Below are positions 1 to 8,506 of a stretch of 64,000 bases of DNA, in pieces; the first letter of the stretch is position 1, and every line of letters begins with the position of its first letter. The notes under the pieces were generated by a model, which saw nothing but the letters and a program-made list of their open reading frames with translations, did no database searches and had not been told where the DNA came from. Position numbers and translations under genes: made by a program. Origin of the DNA: a bacterium HR29 (lineage in GTDB: Bacteria > Chloroflexota > Dehalococcoidia > Tepidiformales > Tepidiformaceae); NCBI GenBank assembly GCA_002898215.1, contig BEIF01000001.1, positions 1,277,602 to 1,341,601 on the forward strand, read 5' to 3'.

Positions 1-239
1 ATCGAGAGGATGCACACCCAGAAGGCGTTGATGGCGGTCGTCGTGGGGTCGACCCGCTCGAAATCGGAGGAGAAGAGGACGATGAGCGAGCCCAGCGTGA
101 CGAGGAGCGAGGCGATGATGAGGAGGACGAGTCCATCGAGCATGGCTGCGGCGACCCGCGCCTCGAACGAGGCGTACCGATAGCGCACCTCCCGACGGGG
201 CAGAGGCGCGCCGCTGAAGGCGGTGGTGCCAGCCGACAT
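1..239 (-). CDS. RDD family membrane protein (partial, N-terminal part)
   Basis: The minus strand is open from an ATG at 239 to the window edge (79 codons seen; the C-terminus lies outside). About 30 residues in, the protein reads ASFEARVAAAMLDGLVLLII and runs into a hydrophobic helix. An Arg followed by an Asp in the first membrane segment is the signature of RDD-family integral membrane proteins, whose transport or scaffold roles are poorly defined. A second hydrophobic stretch begins near residue 68, at the edge. The start is supported by a CTGACC-N16-TACAAT promoter (248-275) with only 8 bases between the -10 and the ATG, which suggests a leaderless message. The family call rests on the motif; substrate unknown. 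Confidence 0.7.
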   Translation of the reverse strand, partial: MSAGTTAFSGAPLPRREVRYRYASFEARVAAAMLDGLVLLIIASLLVTLGSLIVLFSSDFERVDPTTTAINAFWVCILS

Positions 240-247
240 CGAGGCGA

Positions 248-275
248 TTGTACGCCGCGCCGAGGCTAGGGTCAG
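248..275 (-). promoter_or_regulatory. Promoter of the RDD gene, leaderless type
   Basis: On the minus strand, -35 CTGACC (270-275), a 16-base spacer and -10 TACAAT (248-253) lie 8 bases before the ATG at 239. Transcription would begin at or next to the start codon. The same two hexamers precede the aminotransferase gene at 5355. Confidence 0.55.
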
Positions 276-329
276 ACGAACCCCCTTTCCGCGCCGTTCC
301 TCGCCGGTGCGGTAGGCTTCATTGGCGCC

Positions 330-1568
330 ATGGCTGCGACTGGCGAAGCCTCGGTCGTCGAGCTCCGCCCCTGGCACCCGCACGCCTGGGGGCTCGCCGC
401 CGTCGGCGCCGGCCTCGTCGGGGTGGTAGCTGGCTTGGTGATCGCGCTCTTCGTCCAGCGGGACGACCTGGGCCCATACCGCTACCACCTTTGGCGGTGG
501 CAGGCGGAGACGCTCCCCACCATGCTCGTCCAGGTCACCGGTCTCGAACGGCGGCCCTCCGAGGAGGAGCAACGGCGAGCCATCGAGGCGTACTTCGCGC
601 TCACCTCCCGCATCCGGGCCGAGCTCGACCGCCCCCAGCCCGACTTGACGCTCGTCGATGCTCTGGTCCGAGAGCGGGCAGCGTACGAAGGCACGGTCGA
701 ATTCGCCATCCGAGAGCGGGTGACGAAGGCCATCGAGGCTTCAGGGCTCCCCGAGCCCCTTCCTCTCTTCCGCGACGTTCGGGTCGTGTGGCCGCCGGTC
801 GCCTTCGAACTCACCTCACCTCCCCAGCTCCTGGTGGTCTCGCCCCGGGCGCGCATCGAACGGGAACGGAACGTGCTCCTCAAGGACGGGCTGACGCTGG
901 GGGAGATCGAGGCGATCGAGGCGAAGACGGACACGGCGGACCGCGTGTCGATCGTTGTCCCCCTCGGGGGCGTCGCTGCCTATCCGGCTATCGTCCGGGA
1001 CGACCGCAGCTACGCGTCGATGCTCGAGACCGCCGCTCACGAATGGGTCCACCACTACCTCGCCTTCTACCCGCTCGGCCTGTCGTGGCTGCGCGGCGCG
1101 GAAGGGGAGATCCTCAACGAGACGACGGCGAACATCGCGGGCGCGAAGCTGGCTCAGGTGGCGACTCAGCTCTTTCCGACCGAGCTTCCCCCGGGAGCCG
1201 ACGGCAGCGCGCCGATGCGGCCGCCGCCGGCGATCGATTTCCGTGCGGAGATGCGCGCCCTCCGGCTCGAGGTGGACCGGCTGCTGGAGGAGGGACGTAT
1301 CTCTGAAGCCGAGGCGGCGATGGAGGCGAAGCGCCGGTACTTCGTCGAGCACGGCATCTTCATCCGAAAGATCAACCAGGCCTACTTCGCCTTCTACGGC
1401 ACCTACGCGGACCAGCCGGCAGCTTCGAGCCCGATCGGGCCGAAGGTCGAGCGCGTGGCGGAGCTGTCGGGCGACGTGGGCACCTTCCTCCGCCTGATGC
1501 GCACGGTGCGGAGCGAACGGGACCTCGACACCCTGTTGGCGAAGCTGGAACGCGCGGCCGGCAGGTAG
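330..1568 (+). CDS. Membrane-anchored zinc metallopeptidase-like protein
   Basis: A 412-residue protein with one N-terminal transmembrane segment (about residues 19-43) and a large domain that would lie outside the membrane. At residues 237-242 it has HEWVHH, a match to the HExxH zinc-protease motif (two His ligands, catalytic Glu238). A second motif, NETTANIAG from 263, supplies Glu264 as a likely third ligand, the gluzincin pattern. Residues 310-340 are charged and probably helical. I do not recognise a named family; proteolytic function is inferred from the motif pair. A weak -10-like TAGGCT at 313-318 lies 11 bases before the ATG. The gene converges on tRNA-Gln and has no operon partner. 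Confidence 0.75.
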   Translation: MAATGEASVVELRPWHPHAWGLAAVGAGLVGVVAGLVIALFVQRDDLGPYRYHLWRWQAETLPTMLVQVTGLERRPSEEEQRRAIEAYFALTSRIRAELDRPQPDLTLVDALVRERAAYEGTVEFAIRERVTKAIEASGLPEPLPLFRDVRVVWPPVAFELTSPPQLLVVSPRARIERERNVLLKDGLTLGEIEAIEAKTDTADRVSIVVPLGGVAAYPAIVRDDRSYASMLETAAHEWVHHYLAFYPLGLSWLRGAEGEILNETTANIAGAKLAQVATQLFPTELPPGADGSAPMRPPPAIDFRAEMRALRLEVDRLLEEGRISEAEAAMEAKRRYFVEHGIFIRKINQAYFAFYGTYADQPAASSPIGPKVERVAELSGDVGTFLRLMRTVRSERDLDTLLAKLERAAGR

Positions 1569-1573
1569 AAAGC

Positions 1574-1647
1574 TGGCTGGGGACGGAGGATTCGAACCCC
1601 CACGTACGGATCCAGAGTCCGCTGTCCTACCGTTAGACGAGTCCCCA
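1574..1647 (-). tRNA. tRNA-Gln(CTG)
   Basis: The minus strand folds as a complete cloverleaf: acceptor TGGGGAC (1641-1647) pairs with GTCCCCA (1578-1584), the D arm contains TAACGGTAGGA, the T loop is GTTCGAATC, and the anticodon stem GCGGA/TCCGT encloses loop CTCTGGA. The anticodon CTG reads the Gln codon CAG. The discriminator is G and the 3' CCA is encoded in the DNA (1574-1576). Confidence 0.95.
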
Positions 1648-1694
1648 GCGCCCCTTCAAGGGTAGCATCGGCAGGTGCGAGCCTCCAGGGCGGG

Positions 1695-1723
1695 TTCGCC
1701 CCTGTCCGCGCAGATGCTACCGT
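1695..1723 (+). promoter_or_regulatory. Leaderless-type promoter of the phosphotransferase gene
   Basis: A -10-like TACCGT (1718-1723) lies 6 bases before the GTG start at 1730. TTCGCC (1695-1700) sits 17 bases upstream and is only a weak -35. There is no Shine-Dalgarno sequence. Confidence 0.35.
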
Positions 1724-1729
1724 GGTGGC

Positions 1730-4183
1730 GTGGGGGTCGTCTGGCTGGCGGAAGCCACGGCGGGTCGCGAGCTGCTCGGCGGGAAGGGAGCGAGCCTGGC
1801 TGCGCTGCGCCGTGCGGGGCTGCCCGTGCCCGATGGGTTCGTCGTCCCGCCCGAAGCCGCAGCGGCCGCGGCGGCAGGCGACCGCCCGACGAGGGCGGCC
1901 ATCGAGGTGGCGTGGAAGAAGCTCGCCCCCGCGGCCGAGCCGCTCGCCGTGCGCTCGTCGGCCATCGATGAGGACGGCGTCACGGCCTCCTTCGCGGGGC
2001 AATTCGAGACCGTGCTGGGCGTTCGGAGCCGGGAGGAGCTGTTCGCGGCCATCGAGCGGTGCGTCGCATCGGCCTCGGCCCAGCATGCGGAGAGCTACCG
2101 CGAACGGATGGGAAGCGTGGGCGGCGGGATGGCCGTCATTGTCCAGCGGTTGGTGGCGGCACGAGCAGCAGGTGTCGTTTTCACCTGCGACCCCGCGACG
2201 GCCGACGCATCGCGAATCGTCGTGGAAGCGGTGCCTGGGCTGGGCGACCGCCTCGTGAGCGGCGCCGAAGCGGGGGAGCGGTGGACCGTCTCGCGAGCGG
2301 GAGACGTGGTGGAACGGCCATCGCTGCCGGGGGCGCTCGACGATCACGAGGCCGCGGAGGCGGCACGGCTCGCGCTGGCAGCGGAGGAGGCGTTCGGGAC
2401 GCCGGTGGACGTCGAGTTCGCCGTGGACGCCGCAGGCCGCATCTGGCTGCTCCAGGCGCGCCCCATTACGGCGATGGGCAGCCCCCCGGGCGGGTTCGAA
2501 TTCGACACGGAAGCCTCCGAGGAGGATGAGTGGACGAGCGCGAACGTCCAGGAGGTGCTGCCTGGCCTGTTGACGCCGCTCACCATCACCCTGTTCGAAG
2601 AGACCTCCCACGAGGCCTACACCCGGAACTACCAACGGCTGCGGATCCTTCGAGCGCAGGAGTGGCCACGCTTCGTGGGGGTGTTCGGCTATCGAGCCTT
2701 CCTGAACGTGAGGGCGCTGCGCACGGTGGCCGAACGGACGCCGGGGGGCGACCCCGAAGCCCTGGAGCACCGGTATCTGGGCGGAAGCGGCGAACGTCGG
2801 CGCCTTCCGTTCCGGACCCGGCTAGGGCTCGCGGCGCACCGGCTCCGAAGCGCCACGCCGCTCCTAGCCGCCTTCCTCCGTCTCGAGCGCGCCGTCGAAC
2901 AGCTGGAACGGGACGTCGCCCGGTGGGAGAAGGCATTCCGGGCGCTGGACCCGGCCAGCCTCTCCGATGCGGAGCTCGAGCGTTGGCGGCAGCGGGCGCT
3001 ACTCTTCGCGGCCCGACGTTTCCACATCCATCTCGACGTGAGCGGGCTGGCTGGCAGCGCCTTCGACGCCGTGGGGCGGTTGCTACGGCCGGTCCTCGGG
3101 GCCGACACCGAATCGACGCTGCCGACGCTCTTCACTGGGCTACGGGAGGTGGAGAGCGCGCGGATCGCCCTGGATACCTGGGAGCTCGCCGAAGCTGCGC
3201 GGGCGTGTGGGCTGGAAGCATTGCTGCGGGACGGCGCGGTTCGTGACCCGCTCTCTCCGGAGCTGCCGCAGCCCTGGAGAGAGGCGGTCTTGCGCTTCCT
3301 CGAGCGCCATGGCCACCGCGCCGTGAACGAGATGGAGGCGTCGGCGGTCACTTGGCGGCGCGACCCCGCACCGGTGCTGGCGATGGTCCGGAGCTATCTC
3401 GACCTGCCTGCGGAGCAGGCGCCGCCGGCCGTGCTCGCCCGTCAGCAGGAGGCGCGGCTGCGGCTCACCGCCGAAGTGGAGGGGCGGATGCCCCCGCTGC
3501 AGCGCGCACTCTTCCGCTGGCTCCTGCCGCGGGCGCAGCGGTGGGTCGCCCTGCGCGAGCGCACGAAATCGCTGGTGGTGCGACAGGCGCGGCTCGCCGA
3601 CTACCTCGCGCCGGAAATCGCGAGGCGGCTGGTGAGCCGCGGGGTCATCGACCGGGAGGACGACGTCTACTTCCTCACCAACCTCGAAGTGAGCGAGCTG
3701 CTACTCGGGGCCGCGCGGCGCGACTACCGTTCCCTCGTCGCCCGGCGGCGAGCCGAACGGGAGCGCGCCCGGTATCTGGAGTACCCGGAGCGATTCCGTG
3801 GCCAGCCGGCACCACGCCCGCCCACTCCCCCGAACGACGCCCTCGAGCTGCAGGGTACGCCGGTGAGTGCGGGGTTCGCCGTCGGCCGGGCGCGGGTCAT
3901 CCTCGATCCGGAGCGCGACGGACCGCTGGAGCCGGGAGAGATACTGGTGGCGCCAGTCACCGACGCCGGCTGGACGCCGCTCTTCGCCCTCGCAGGAGGC
4001 ATGGTGGTCGATATCGGCAGCGCGCTCAGCCACGGCAGTACCGTAGCGCGCGAATACGGCCTGCCAGCCGTGACCAACGTCCGTGTCGGCACGCGCCTCA
4101 TCCGGACGGGTGACCTCGTCGAAGTCGACGGCCGCTCGGGCAGGGTACGGATCCTGGAGCGGGCCGGCGACTCCGCTCCCTAG
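1730..4183 (+). CDS. PEP synthase-like phosphotransferase, rifampicin phosphotransferase architecture
   Basis: 817 residues. The N-terminal part (about 1-250) is a PEP-synthase/PPDK ATP-grasp domain with GGKGASLA near 17, AVRSSA near 73 and WLLQARPIT at 239-247. A helical middle region (about 255-700) follows. A C-terminal swivelling His domain (about 705-817) has the phospho-histidine motif GSALSHGSTVAREYGLPAVT with His768. There is no PEP/pyruvate TIM barrel, so the order ATP domain, variable domain, His domain is that of rifampicin phosphotransferase rather than of PpsA or PPDK. The natural substrate cannot be read from sequence; rifamycin inactivation is possible but unproven. GTG start chosen from the preceding leaderless promoter. 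The 3' end overlaps the convergent aminotransferase by 4 bases. Confidence 0.85.
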   Translation: MGVVWLAEATAGRELLGGKGASLAALRRAGLPVPDGFVVPPEAAAAAAAGDRPTRAAIEVAWKKLAPAAEPLAVRSSAIDEDGVTASFAGQFETVLGVRSREELFAAIERCVASASAQHAESYRERMGSVGGGMAVIVQRLVAARAAGVVFTCDPATADASRIVVEAVPGLGDRLVSGAEAGERWTVSRAGDVVERPSLPGALDDHEAAEAARLALAAEEAFGTPVDVEFAVDAAGRIWLLQARPITAMGSPPGGFEFDTEASEEDEWTSANVQEVLPGLLTPLTITLFEETSHEAYTRNYQRLRILRAQEWPRFVGVFGYRAFLNVRALRTVAERTPGGDPEALEHRYLGGSGERRRLPFRTRLGLAAHRLRSATPLLAAFLRLERAVEQLERDVARWEKAFRALDPASLSDAELERWRQRALLFAARRFHIHLDVSGLAGSAFDAVGRLLRPVLGADTESTLPTLFTGLREVESARIALDTWELAEAARACGLEALLRDGAVRDPLSPELPQPWREAVLRFLERHGHRAVNEMEASAVTWRRDPAPVLAMVRSYLDLPAEQAPPAVLARQQEARLRLTAEVEGRMPPLQRALFRWLLPRAQRWVALRERTKSLVVRQARLADYLAPEIARRLVSRGVIDREDDVYFLTNLEVSELLLGAARRDYRSLVARRRAERERARYLEYPERFRGQPAPRPPTPPNDALELQGTPVSAGFAVGRARVILDPERDGPLEPGEILVAPVTDAGWTPLFALAGGMVVDIGSALSHGSTVAREYGLPAVTNVRVGTRLIRTGDLVEVDGRSGRVRILERAGDSAP

Positions 4184-5355
4184 GCGAACGCCCTGCGGAG
4201 CCTTCCGACCGCCTCCTCGAGCGTCGCGCGGGACTTCGAGAAGGTGAAACGGACCGAGGTTCGCCCAAATTCGCCGTGGCGGTAGAAGCTGGAGCCAGGG
4301 ACGGGTGCGACGCCGACCTTCTCCGTGAGGAAGCGGGCGAAGGCGACGTCGTCGCCCTCGAAGGCGAGCGGCGAGAAGTCGGCCATCACGTAGTAGGCGC
4401 CCTCGGGGGAGTGACACCGGAACCCGGCCGCGCGCAACCCCTCCACCAGGAGGTCGCGGTTGGCAGCGTACATGGCTTCGAGTTCCCGGTAGTATCCGCG
4501 GGCGTCCGCCTCCTCGATGGCCACGGCAGCGGCTTCCTGCAGTGGAGCGGGGGCACCCACGGTGAGGAAGTCGTGCACCTTCCGGATGGCCGCCGAGAGG
4601 TGCGCCGGAGCGAGCACGTAGCCGATGCGCCAGCCGGTGACGCTGAACGTCTTCGAGATGCCGGAGATGGCAACCGTTCGTTCGCGCATGCCCGGAAGGG
4701 ACGCGAGCGGCACGTGCCGGCGGCCGTCGAAGACAATGTGCTCGTAGATTTCGTCGGTGACGGCGAGGCAGTCGAACTCGTGGCATAGCGAAGCGATGAC
4801 GTCGAGTTCGGCCCGGGTGAAGACGCGGCCGCACGGGTTGTTGGGAGTGTTGACGATGACCGCCTTCGTGCGGCGCGAAAAGGCGGAGCGAAGCTCCGCT
4901 GGGTCGAAGGTGTACTCCGGGGGCCGCAGGGGAACGAACACCGGCACGGCACCGCTCATCGCCGCGTCGGGCACGTAGTTCTCGTAGAACGGCTCGAAGA
5001 CGACGACCTCATCGCCCGGCTCCACCAATGCGAGGAGCGAGGCCATCATCGCCTCGGTCGCACCGCAGGTGACCGTGATCTCGGTCTCCGGGTCGTAGGA
5101 GAGGCCGTAGTGGCGGGCCGTCTTTTCGGCGATGGCGCGACGCAGCCTGGGGGAGCCCCACGTGATGGCGTACTGGTTCAGGTCCGCCTCGATGGCCGCG
5201 ATGGCCGCGCGCTTCACGAACTCGGGCGCAGGGAAGTCCGGGAATCCCTGGGCCAAATTGATGGCGCCATGCTCCATGGCGAGGCGCGTCATTTCTCGGA
5301 TCACCGACTCGGTGAAGACAGCGGTGCGGCCGGCAACAACGCTTCGCTGCAGCAT
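4180..5355 (-). CDS. PLP-dependent aminotransferase, class I/II
   Basis: 391 residues of fold-type I aminotransferase. The N-terminus INLAQGFPDFPAP and the loop NTPNNPCGR (169-177) are typical of the group containing kynurenine, glutamine and methionine aminotransferases. Asp201 and Tyr204 (DEIY) contact the cofactor, and Lys235 in SGISKTFSVTGWRIG forms the Schiff base. The exact amino donor is not determinable. Transcription probably starts at the leaderless promoter at 5362-5390. Upstream on the same strand is the double CoA transferase, 53 bases away, but the separate promoter suggests independent expression. Confidence 0.9.
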   Translation of the reverse strand: MLQRSVVAGRTAVFTESVIREMTRLAMEHGAINLAQGFPDFPAPEFVKRAAIAAIEADLNQYAITWGSPRLRRAIAEKTARHYGLSYDPETEITVTCGATEAMMASLLALVEPGDEVVVFEPFYENYVPDAAMSGAVPVFVPLRPPEYTFDPAELRSAFSRRTKAVIVNTPNNPCGRVFTRAELDVIASLCHEFDCLAVTDEIYEHIVFDGRRHVPLASLPGMRERTVAISGISKTFSVTGWRIGYVLAPAHLSAAIRKVHDFLTVGAPAPLQEAAAVAIEEADARGYYRELEAMYAANRDLLVEGLRAAGFRCHSPEGAYYVMADFSPLAFEGDDVAFARFLTEKVGVAPVPGSSFYRHGEFGRTSVRFTFSKSRATLEEAVGRLRRAFA

Positions 5356-5361
5356 GGCGGG

Positions 5362-5390
5362 ATTGTACGCCCGCCGCGCGCCCCGGTCAG
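5362..5390 (-). promoter_or_regulatory. Leaderless-type promoter of the aminotransferase gene
   Basis: Minus-strand CTGACC (5385-5390), 17-base spacer, TACAAT (5362-5367), then 6 bases to the ATG at 5355. The hexamers are identical to those in front of the RDD gene at 239. Confidence 0.6.
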
Positions 5391-5408
5391 GTTCCGCGGT
5401 GCTTCGCG

Positions 5409-7862
5409 CTAGTCGAGCGCGCCCGAGGCGACGTACTCCACGACCTCGTCGTCGCTGAGGCCGAGGATCTCCCGGAGCACGAACTCGTTGTGCTGGCCGA
5501 AGGTCCCGCCCGGCCAGCGGACTTCGGGCGGCGTACGGCTCAGGAGCCAGCGGGCGTTCTCCACGGGAATCGGGCCTAGCTCGGGGTGGGTGACCGTTAC
5601 GAAATGCCCCCGGTGGGCCAGCTGCGGGTCGGCGAAAGCGTCGGCGCTGCTGGAAGCGCGGTGGGCCGGGACGCCCGCCGCGTTCAACAGCTCCTCGATC
5701 TCCGCCGGCTCCCGCTCGGCCGTCCAGGCGGCGATGCCCTCGTCAAGTTCGTTCCGGCGGGCAAGGCGGCCCTCCACCGACGCGAGCTGCACATCCGCCG
5801 CCCAGTCATCTCGCCCGAGGACACGGCAGAGCGCCTGCCATTGGACATCGGTGCGGCAGACGATCGCCACCCAGCGGTCGCTTCCGGCAGCGGGATACAC
5901 GCCATGGGGCGCGTACCAAGGAGAAGCGTTCCCCTGCCGCTGCCAGAGCCGCCCGTTCACAAGGTAGTCGAGGAGAGCAGGCCCGAGGAAGTGGATGGCG
6001 GCCTCCGCCTGCGAAAAGTCGATGTGGAGTCCCTCCCCCGTCCGGCGCCGGTAGTCGAGGGCAGCCATGATGGCTGCTACCTCGAACTTCGGCACCACGT
6101 AGTCGGTGTACGCACCGGCGGGACCCGCAGGCGGTCGGTCGGGCCAGCCGGCCAGCTCTCCGAACCCAGCGAGCTGGGCGCCCATGGTTCCGTATCCGGC
6201 CAGGGTCGCATACGGCCCGGTCTGCCCGTTGAGGCAGGAGCTGAGCATGATGATGTCGGGCTTCACCTTGCGGAGGTCGTCGTACGAGAGGCCCATCTTG
6301 GCCATCGACCCGGGCGTGAAGCTTTCGCAGACCACGTCGGCCCATTGCACCAGGCGCAAGGCAAGCTCGCGCCCCTTGGGATGCAACAGGTTCAGCGTCA
6401 TCGTGTACTTGTTGGCGTTCACCGTGTGGTGAGCACCGGTGCGCTCGGGGCCCGGCTGGCGGTCCTTGAAGGGCCCGATGGTGCGGACGGTGTCGACGCG
6501 CGTCGTGCTTTCCACCCGCACCACGGTCGCGCCGTAGTCCGCCAGGGCGCGGGTGGCCCACGGTCCGGCGACGACCCACATGAAATCGAGGATCTTCACC
6601 CCTTCCAGCGGCGGCCTGAGCGGGGTGGGTGAAGGCGGGTCGACCGCAGCGGCTGCTGGTACACGCTGAGCCTCGGCCTTCACCTCGGCGGTGTGTTCGC
6701 CAAGGAGGGGTGGGCGCCGCCGGGTCTCCATTGGCGCCTTCGAAAAGCGTGCCCAGGGGCCGTGATAGCGAACCTTCGTCCCGAGCTCAGGGTGTTCGAC
6801 GTCGACCCAGTAGTCGCGGGCCGCAAGCTGCTCCGAGTTGGCGAGGTCTTCCATGGTGGCCACGGGAACGATGAGCAGCCCCCGCTCGAAGGCGAGCTTG
6901 AAGAGCTCGGCTTTGGTGTGCCGTTTGGTGAACTCGCTGATGAGCTGGTTGCAGCGGATGAGCTCGCTGATCGGTTCCTGGCCGGAGAGGAGGAGGTTGG
7001 TGTAGCCGATCCAGTCCTTGTCGCGCGTCGCCTCGTCGACGATGCCCTCCTCGTACATCACCTCCATGAGCCGGCGGGAGAAGGGGCCCATGGCGTTGCC
7101 GAAAAGGAACGTCACCGAGACGTAGCCGTCGGCGGCGGGGTGTACGAACTTCAGCGGGAAGGGACCGAACCGCACGCCGCCAGCAAGGCGCTGCGTCTCC
7201 ACCTCGCCGAGACCGTGTGCGAGGACGGTCGCTTGCGTGGCGGCCATCGCCGAGGTCTGCGCGGAGACGTCCACGAACTGCCCCGCGCCATCGCGGACGG
7301 CGCCGGCGAGGGCCACGAGAGCGGCTGCCGCAGCATCGGCGCCCGCGTGCAGCATCGCCTGGGGAACGGCGAGCGCCACCGGAGGGCAGTCATCGTCCCC
7401 GGTCATCAGAAGCACGCACGAGGACGCGAGGGCGGTCAGGTCGGCCGCGGGCCAGCCAGCCTTGGGACCGGTCGAACCGTAGGGGGTTATCGCGACGTAG
7501 ACGAGCCGCGGGTTGATGCGGGAAAGGGCCTCGTAGCCGAGACCCCACGAATCCATCGTGCCGGGCGCGAACGACTCGATAAGGATGTCGGCCGTCGCGA
7601 CAAGGCGGCGGAACGTTTCGCGGTCGGCGTCGCTGTTGGCGAGGTCGAGCACGACGCTGCGCTTGTTGCGATTGAACGACCAGAAGTTCAGGCTGCGGTT
7701 CGGGTCCCGCTCGTCCCGAAACCAAGGCCCGATTCGGCGCAGCTCGGCCCCGCCCGGCGGCTCGACAAGGATGACGTCGGCGCCCAGATCGCCGAGCATC
7801 TGTCCGGCGATCATGGCGCCGTGATCCGTGAGATCGAGGACACGGTACGGCTGAAGAAGCAT
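5409..7862 (-). CDS. Tandem CaiB/BaiF (family III) CoA-transferase fusion
   Basis: An 817-residue protein made of two family III CoA-transferase units, about residues 1-400 and 415-817, each beginning with the characteristic (R/K)(V/I)LDL/F segment and the ADY/LGADVI..VE strand. Such enzymes move CoA between a CoA thioester and a free acid through an aspartyl-CoA anhydride. The first unit keeps the expected Asp (Asp141 in GWPAADLTALAS). At the equivalent place the second unit reads AGYGTMGAQLAG, with Gly558 where Asp is usual. Only one active site may therefore be competent, unlike a usual homodimer. Substrate unknown. A promoter and an upstream dyad (7899-7955) suggest its own regulation. 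Confidence 0.88.
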   Translation of the reverse strand: MLLQPYRVLDLTDHGAMIAGQMLGDLGADVILVEPPGGAELRRIGPWFRDERDPNRSLNFWSFNRNKRSVVLDLANSDADRETFRRLVATADILIESFAPGTMDSWGLGYEALSRINPRLVYVAITPYGSTGPKAGWPAADLTALASSCVLLMTGDDDCPPVALAVPQAMLHAGADAAAAALVALAGAVRDGAGQFVDVSAQTSAMAATQATVLAHGLGEVETQRLAGGVRFGPFPLKFVHPAADGYVSVTFLFGNAMGPFSRRLMEVMYEEGIVDEATRDKDWIGYTNLLLSGQEPISELIRCNQLISEFTKRHTKAELFKLAFERGLLIVPVATMEDLANSEQLAARDYWVDVEHPELGTKVRYHGPWARFSKAPMETRRRPPLLGEHTAEVKAEAQRVPAAAAVDPPSPTPLRPPLEGVKILDFMWVVAGPWATRALADYGATVVRVESTTRVDTVRTIGPFKDRQPGPERTGAHHTVNANKYTMTLNLLHPKGRELALRLVQWADVVCESFTPGSMAKMGLSYDDLRKVKPDIIMLSSCLNGQTGPYATLAGYGTMGAQLAGFGELAGWPDRPPAGPAGAYTDYVVPKFEVAAIMAALDYRRRTGEGLHIDFSQAEAAIHFLGPALLDYLVNGRLWQRQGNASPWYAPHGVYPAAGSDRWVAIVCRTDVQWQALCRVLGRDDWAADVQLASVEGRLARRNELDEGIAAWTAEREPAEIEELLNAAGVPAHRASSSADAFADPQLAHRGHFVTVTHPELGPIPVENARWLLSRTPPEVRWPGGTFGQHNEFVLREILGLSDDEVVEYVASGALD

Positions 7863-7898
7863 CGCGACCCCCCGGATGCAGACGCTGTGTGGCGTCCG

Positions 7899-7928
7899 AT
7901 TCTACGGGAGGGGCGAACGTCGCGTCAG
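7899..7928 (-). promoter_or_regulatory. Promoter of the CoA-transferase gene
   Basis: Minus-strand CTGACG (7923-7928), 18-base spacer, TAGAAT (7899-7904). The predicted start point is about 30 bases before the ATG at 7862. Confidence 0.5.
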
Positions 7929-7932
7929 GCTT

Positions 7933-7955
7933 CTGACACCAATGATTCGTGTCAG
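7933..7955. promoter_or_regulatory. Inverted repeat upstream of the CoA-transferase promoter
   Basis: Perfect 7-base arms CTGACAC (7933-7939) and GTGTCAG (7949-7955) around a 9-base centre. The repeat lies directly after the flavin-reductase stop codon and 4 bases upstream of the predicted -35 of the CoA-transferase gene. No T-run follows on either strand, so an operator is at least as likely as a terminator. Confidence 0.4.
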
Positions 7956-7956
7956 C

Positions 7957-8439
7957 CTAACCGCCGTAATCCCAGCCGAGCTCCTGGAGCGTCCAGGCGG
8001 GCTCCCCGCTGGGGACACCGCCGTTCACCACCTCGCCCACGTACTGGACGTGGTCACCCGTCTCCCGCTTCTCGACGACGCGGCACTCGAACCAGGCGAC
8101 GGCGCCGGCATAGACGGGCGCGCCCGTTTCGGGGCCGGGGAAGTACTCGTACTCTCCCAGCTTGTTGCCCACGACCTCCGCCGGCTTGGTGAAATGGGAA
8201 ACGACGTCTTCCGAGTCGGCAGGTAGCAGGCTGATGGAGAAGACGCCGCCATCGTCGATGAGGCGACGGGTGTAGGCGTCCCGCTCGATGAAGACCGTGT
8301 AGAGCTTCGGCTCGAAGGAGCATTGCGTGCCCCAGTTCGCCGTCATGAGGTTGAGGCGGTCGCCGGCGCGCGAACCGACCAGGAAGATGCCGTAGGGATG
8401 GCGCAGCAGGGCGGCGGAGGCCGCTTCGAGGTCGCCCAT
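7957..8439 (-). CDS. Flavin reductase-like (FMN-binding split-barrel) protein
   Basis: 160 residues matching the flavin-reductase-like/flavoredoxin family: an early segment YGIFLVGSRAGDRLNLMTAN, then QCSFEPKLYTVFIERDAYTRRLI and a later FECRVVEKRETGDHVQYVGEV strand. These proteins bind FMN and act as NAD(P)H:flavin oxidoreductases or electron carriers. Length is typical of the single-domain form. A Shine-Dalgarno-like GAGGAGC lies shortly before the ATG. It sits between sucD and the CoA transferase on the same strand, but gaps of 67 and 94 bases leave co-transcription open. Partner enzyme unknown. Confidence 0.82.
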   Translation of the reverse strand: MGDLEAASAALLRHPYGIFLVGSRAGDRLNLMTANWGTQCSFEPKLYTVFIERDAYTRRLIDDGGVFSISLLPADSEDVVSHFTKPAEVVGNKLGEYEYFPGPETGAPVYAGAVAWFECRVVEKRETGDHVQYVGEVVNGGVPSGEPAWTLQELGWDYGG

Positions 8440-8506
8440 CGGTGCACGCTCCTCGTGGGGTGTCAGCGTCAGTGTACCGCCCCCAGAGGCCCGTGCCGGA
8501 AGCTTG

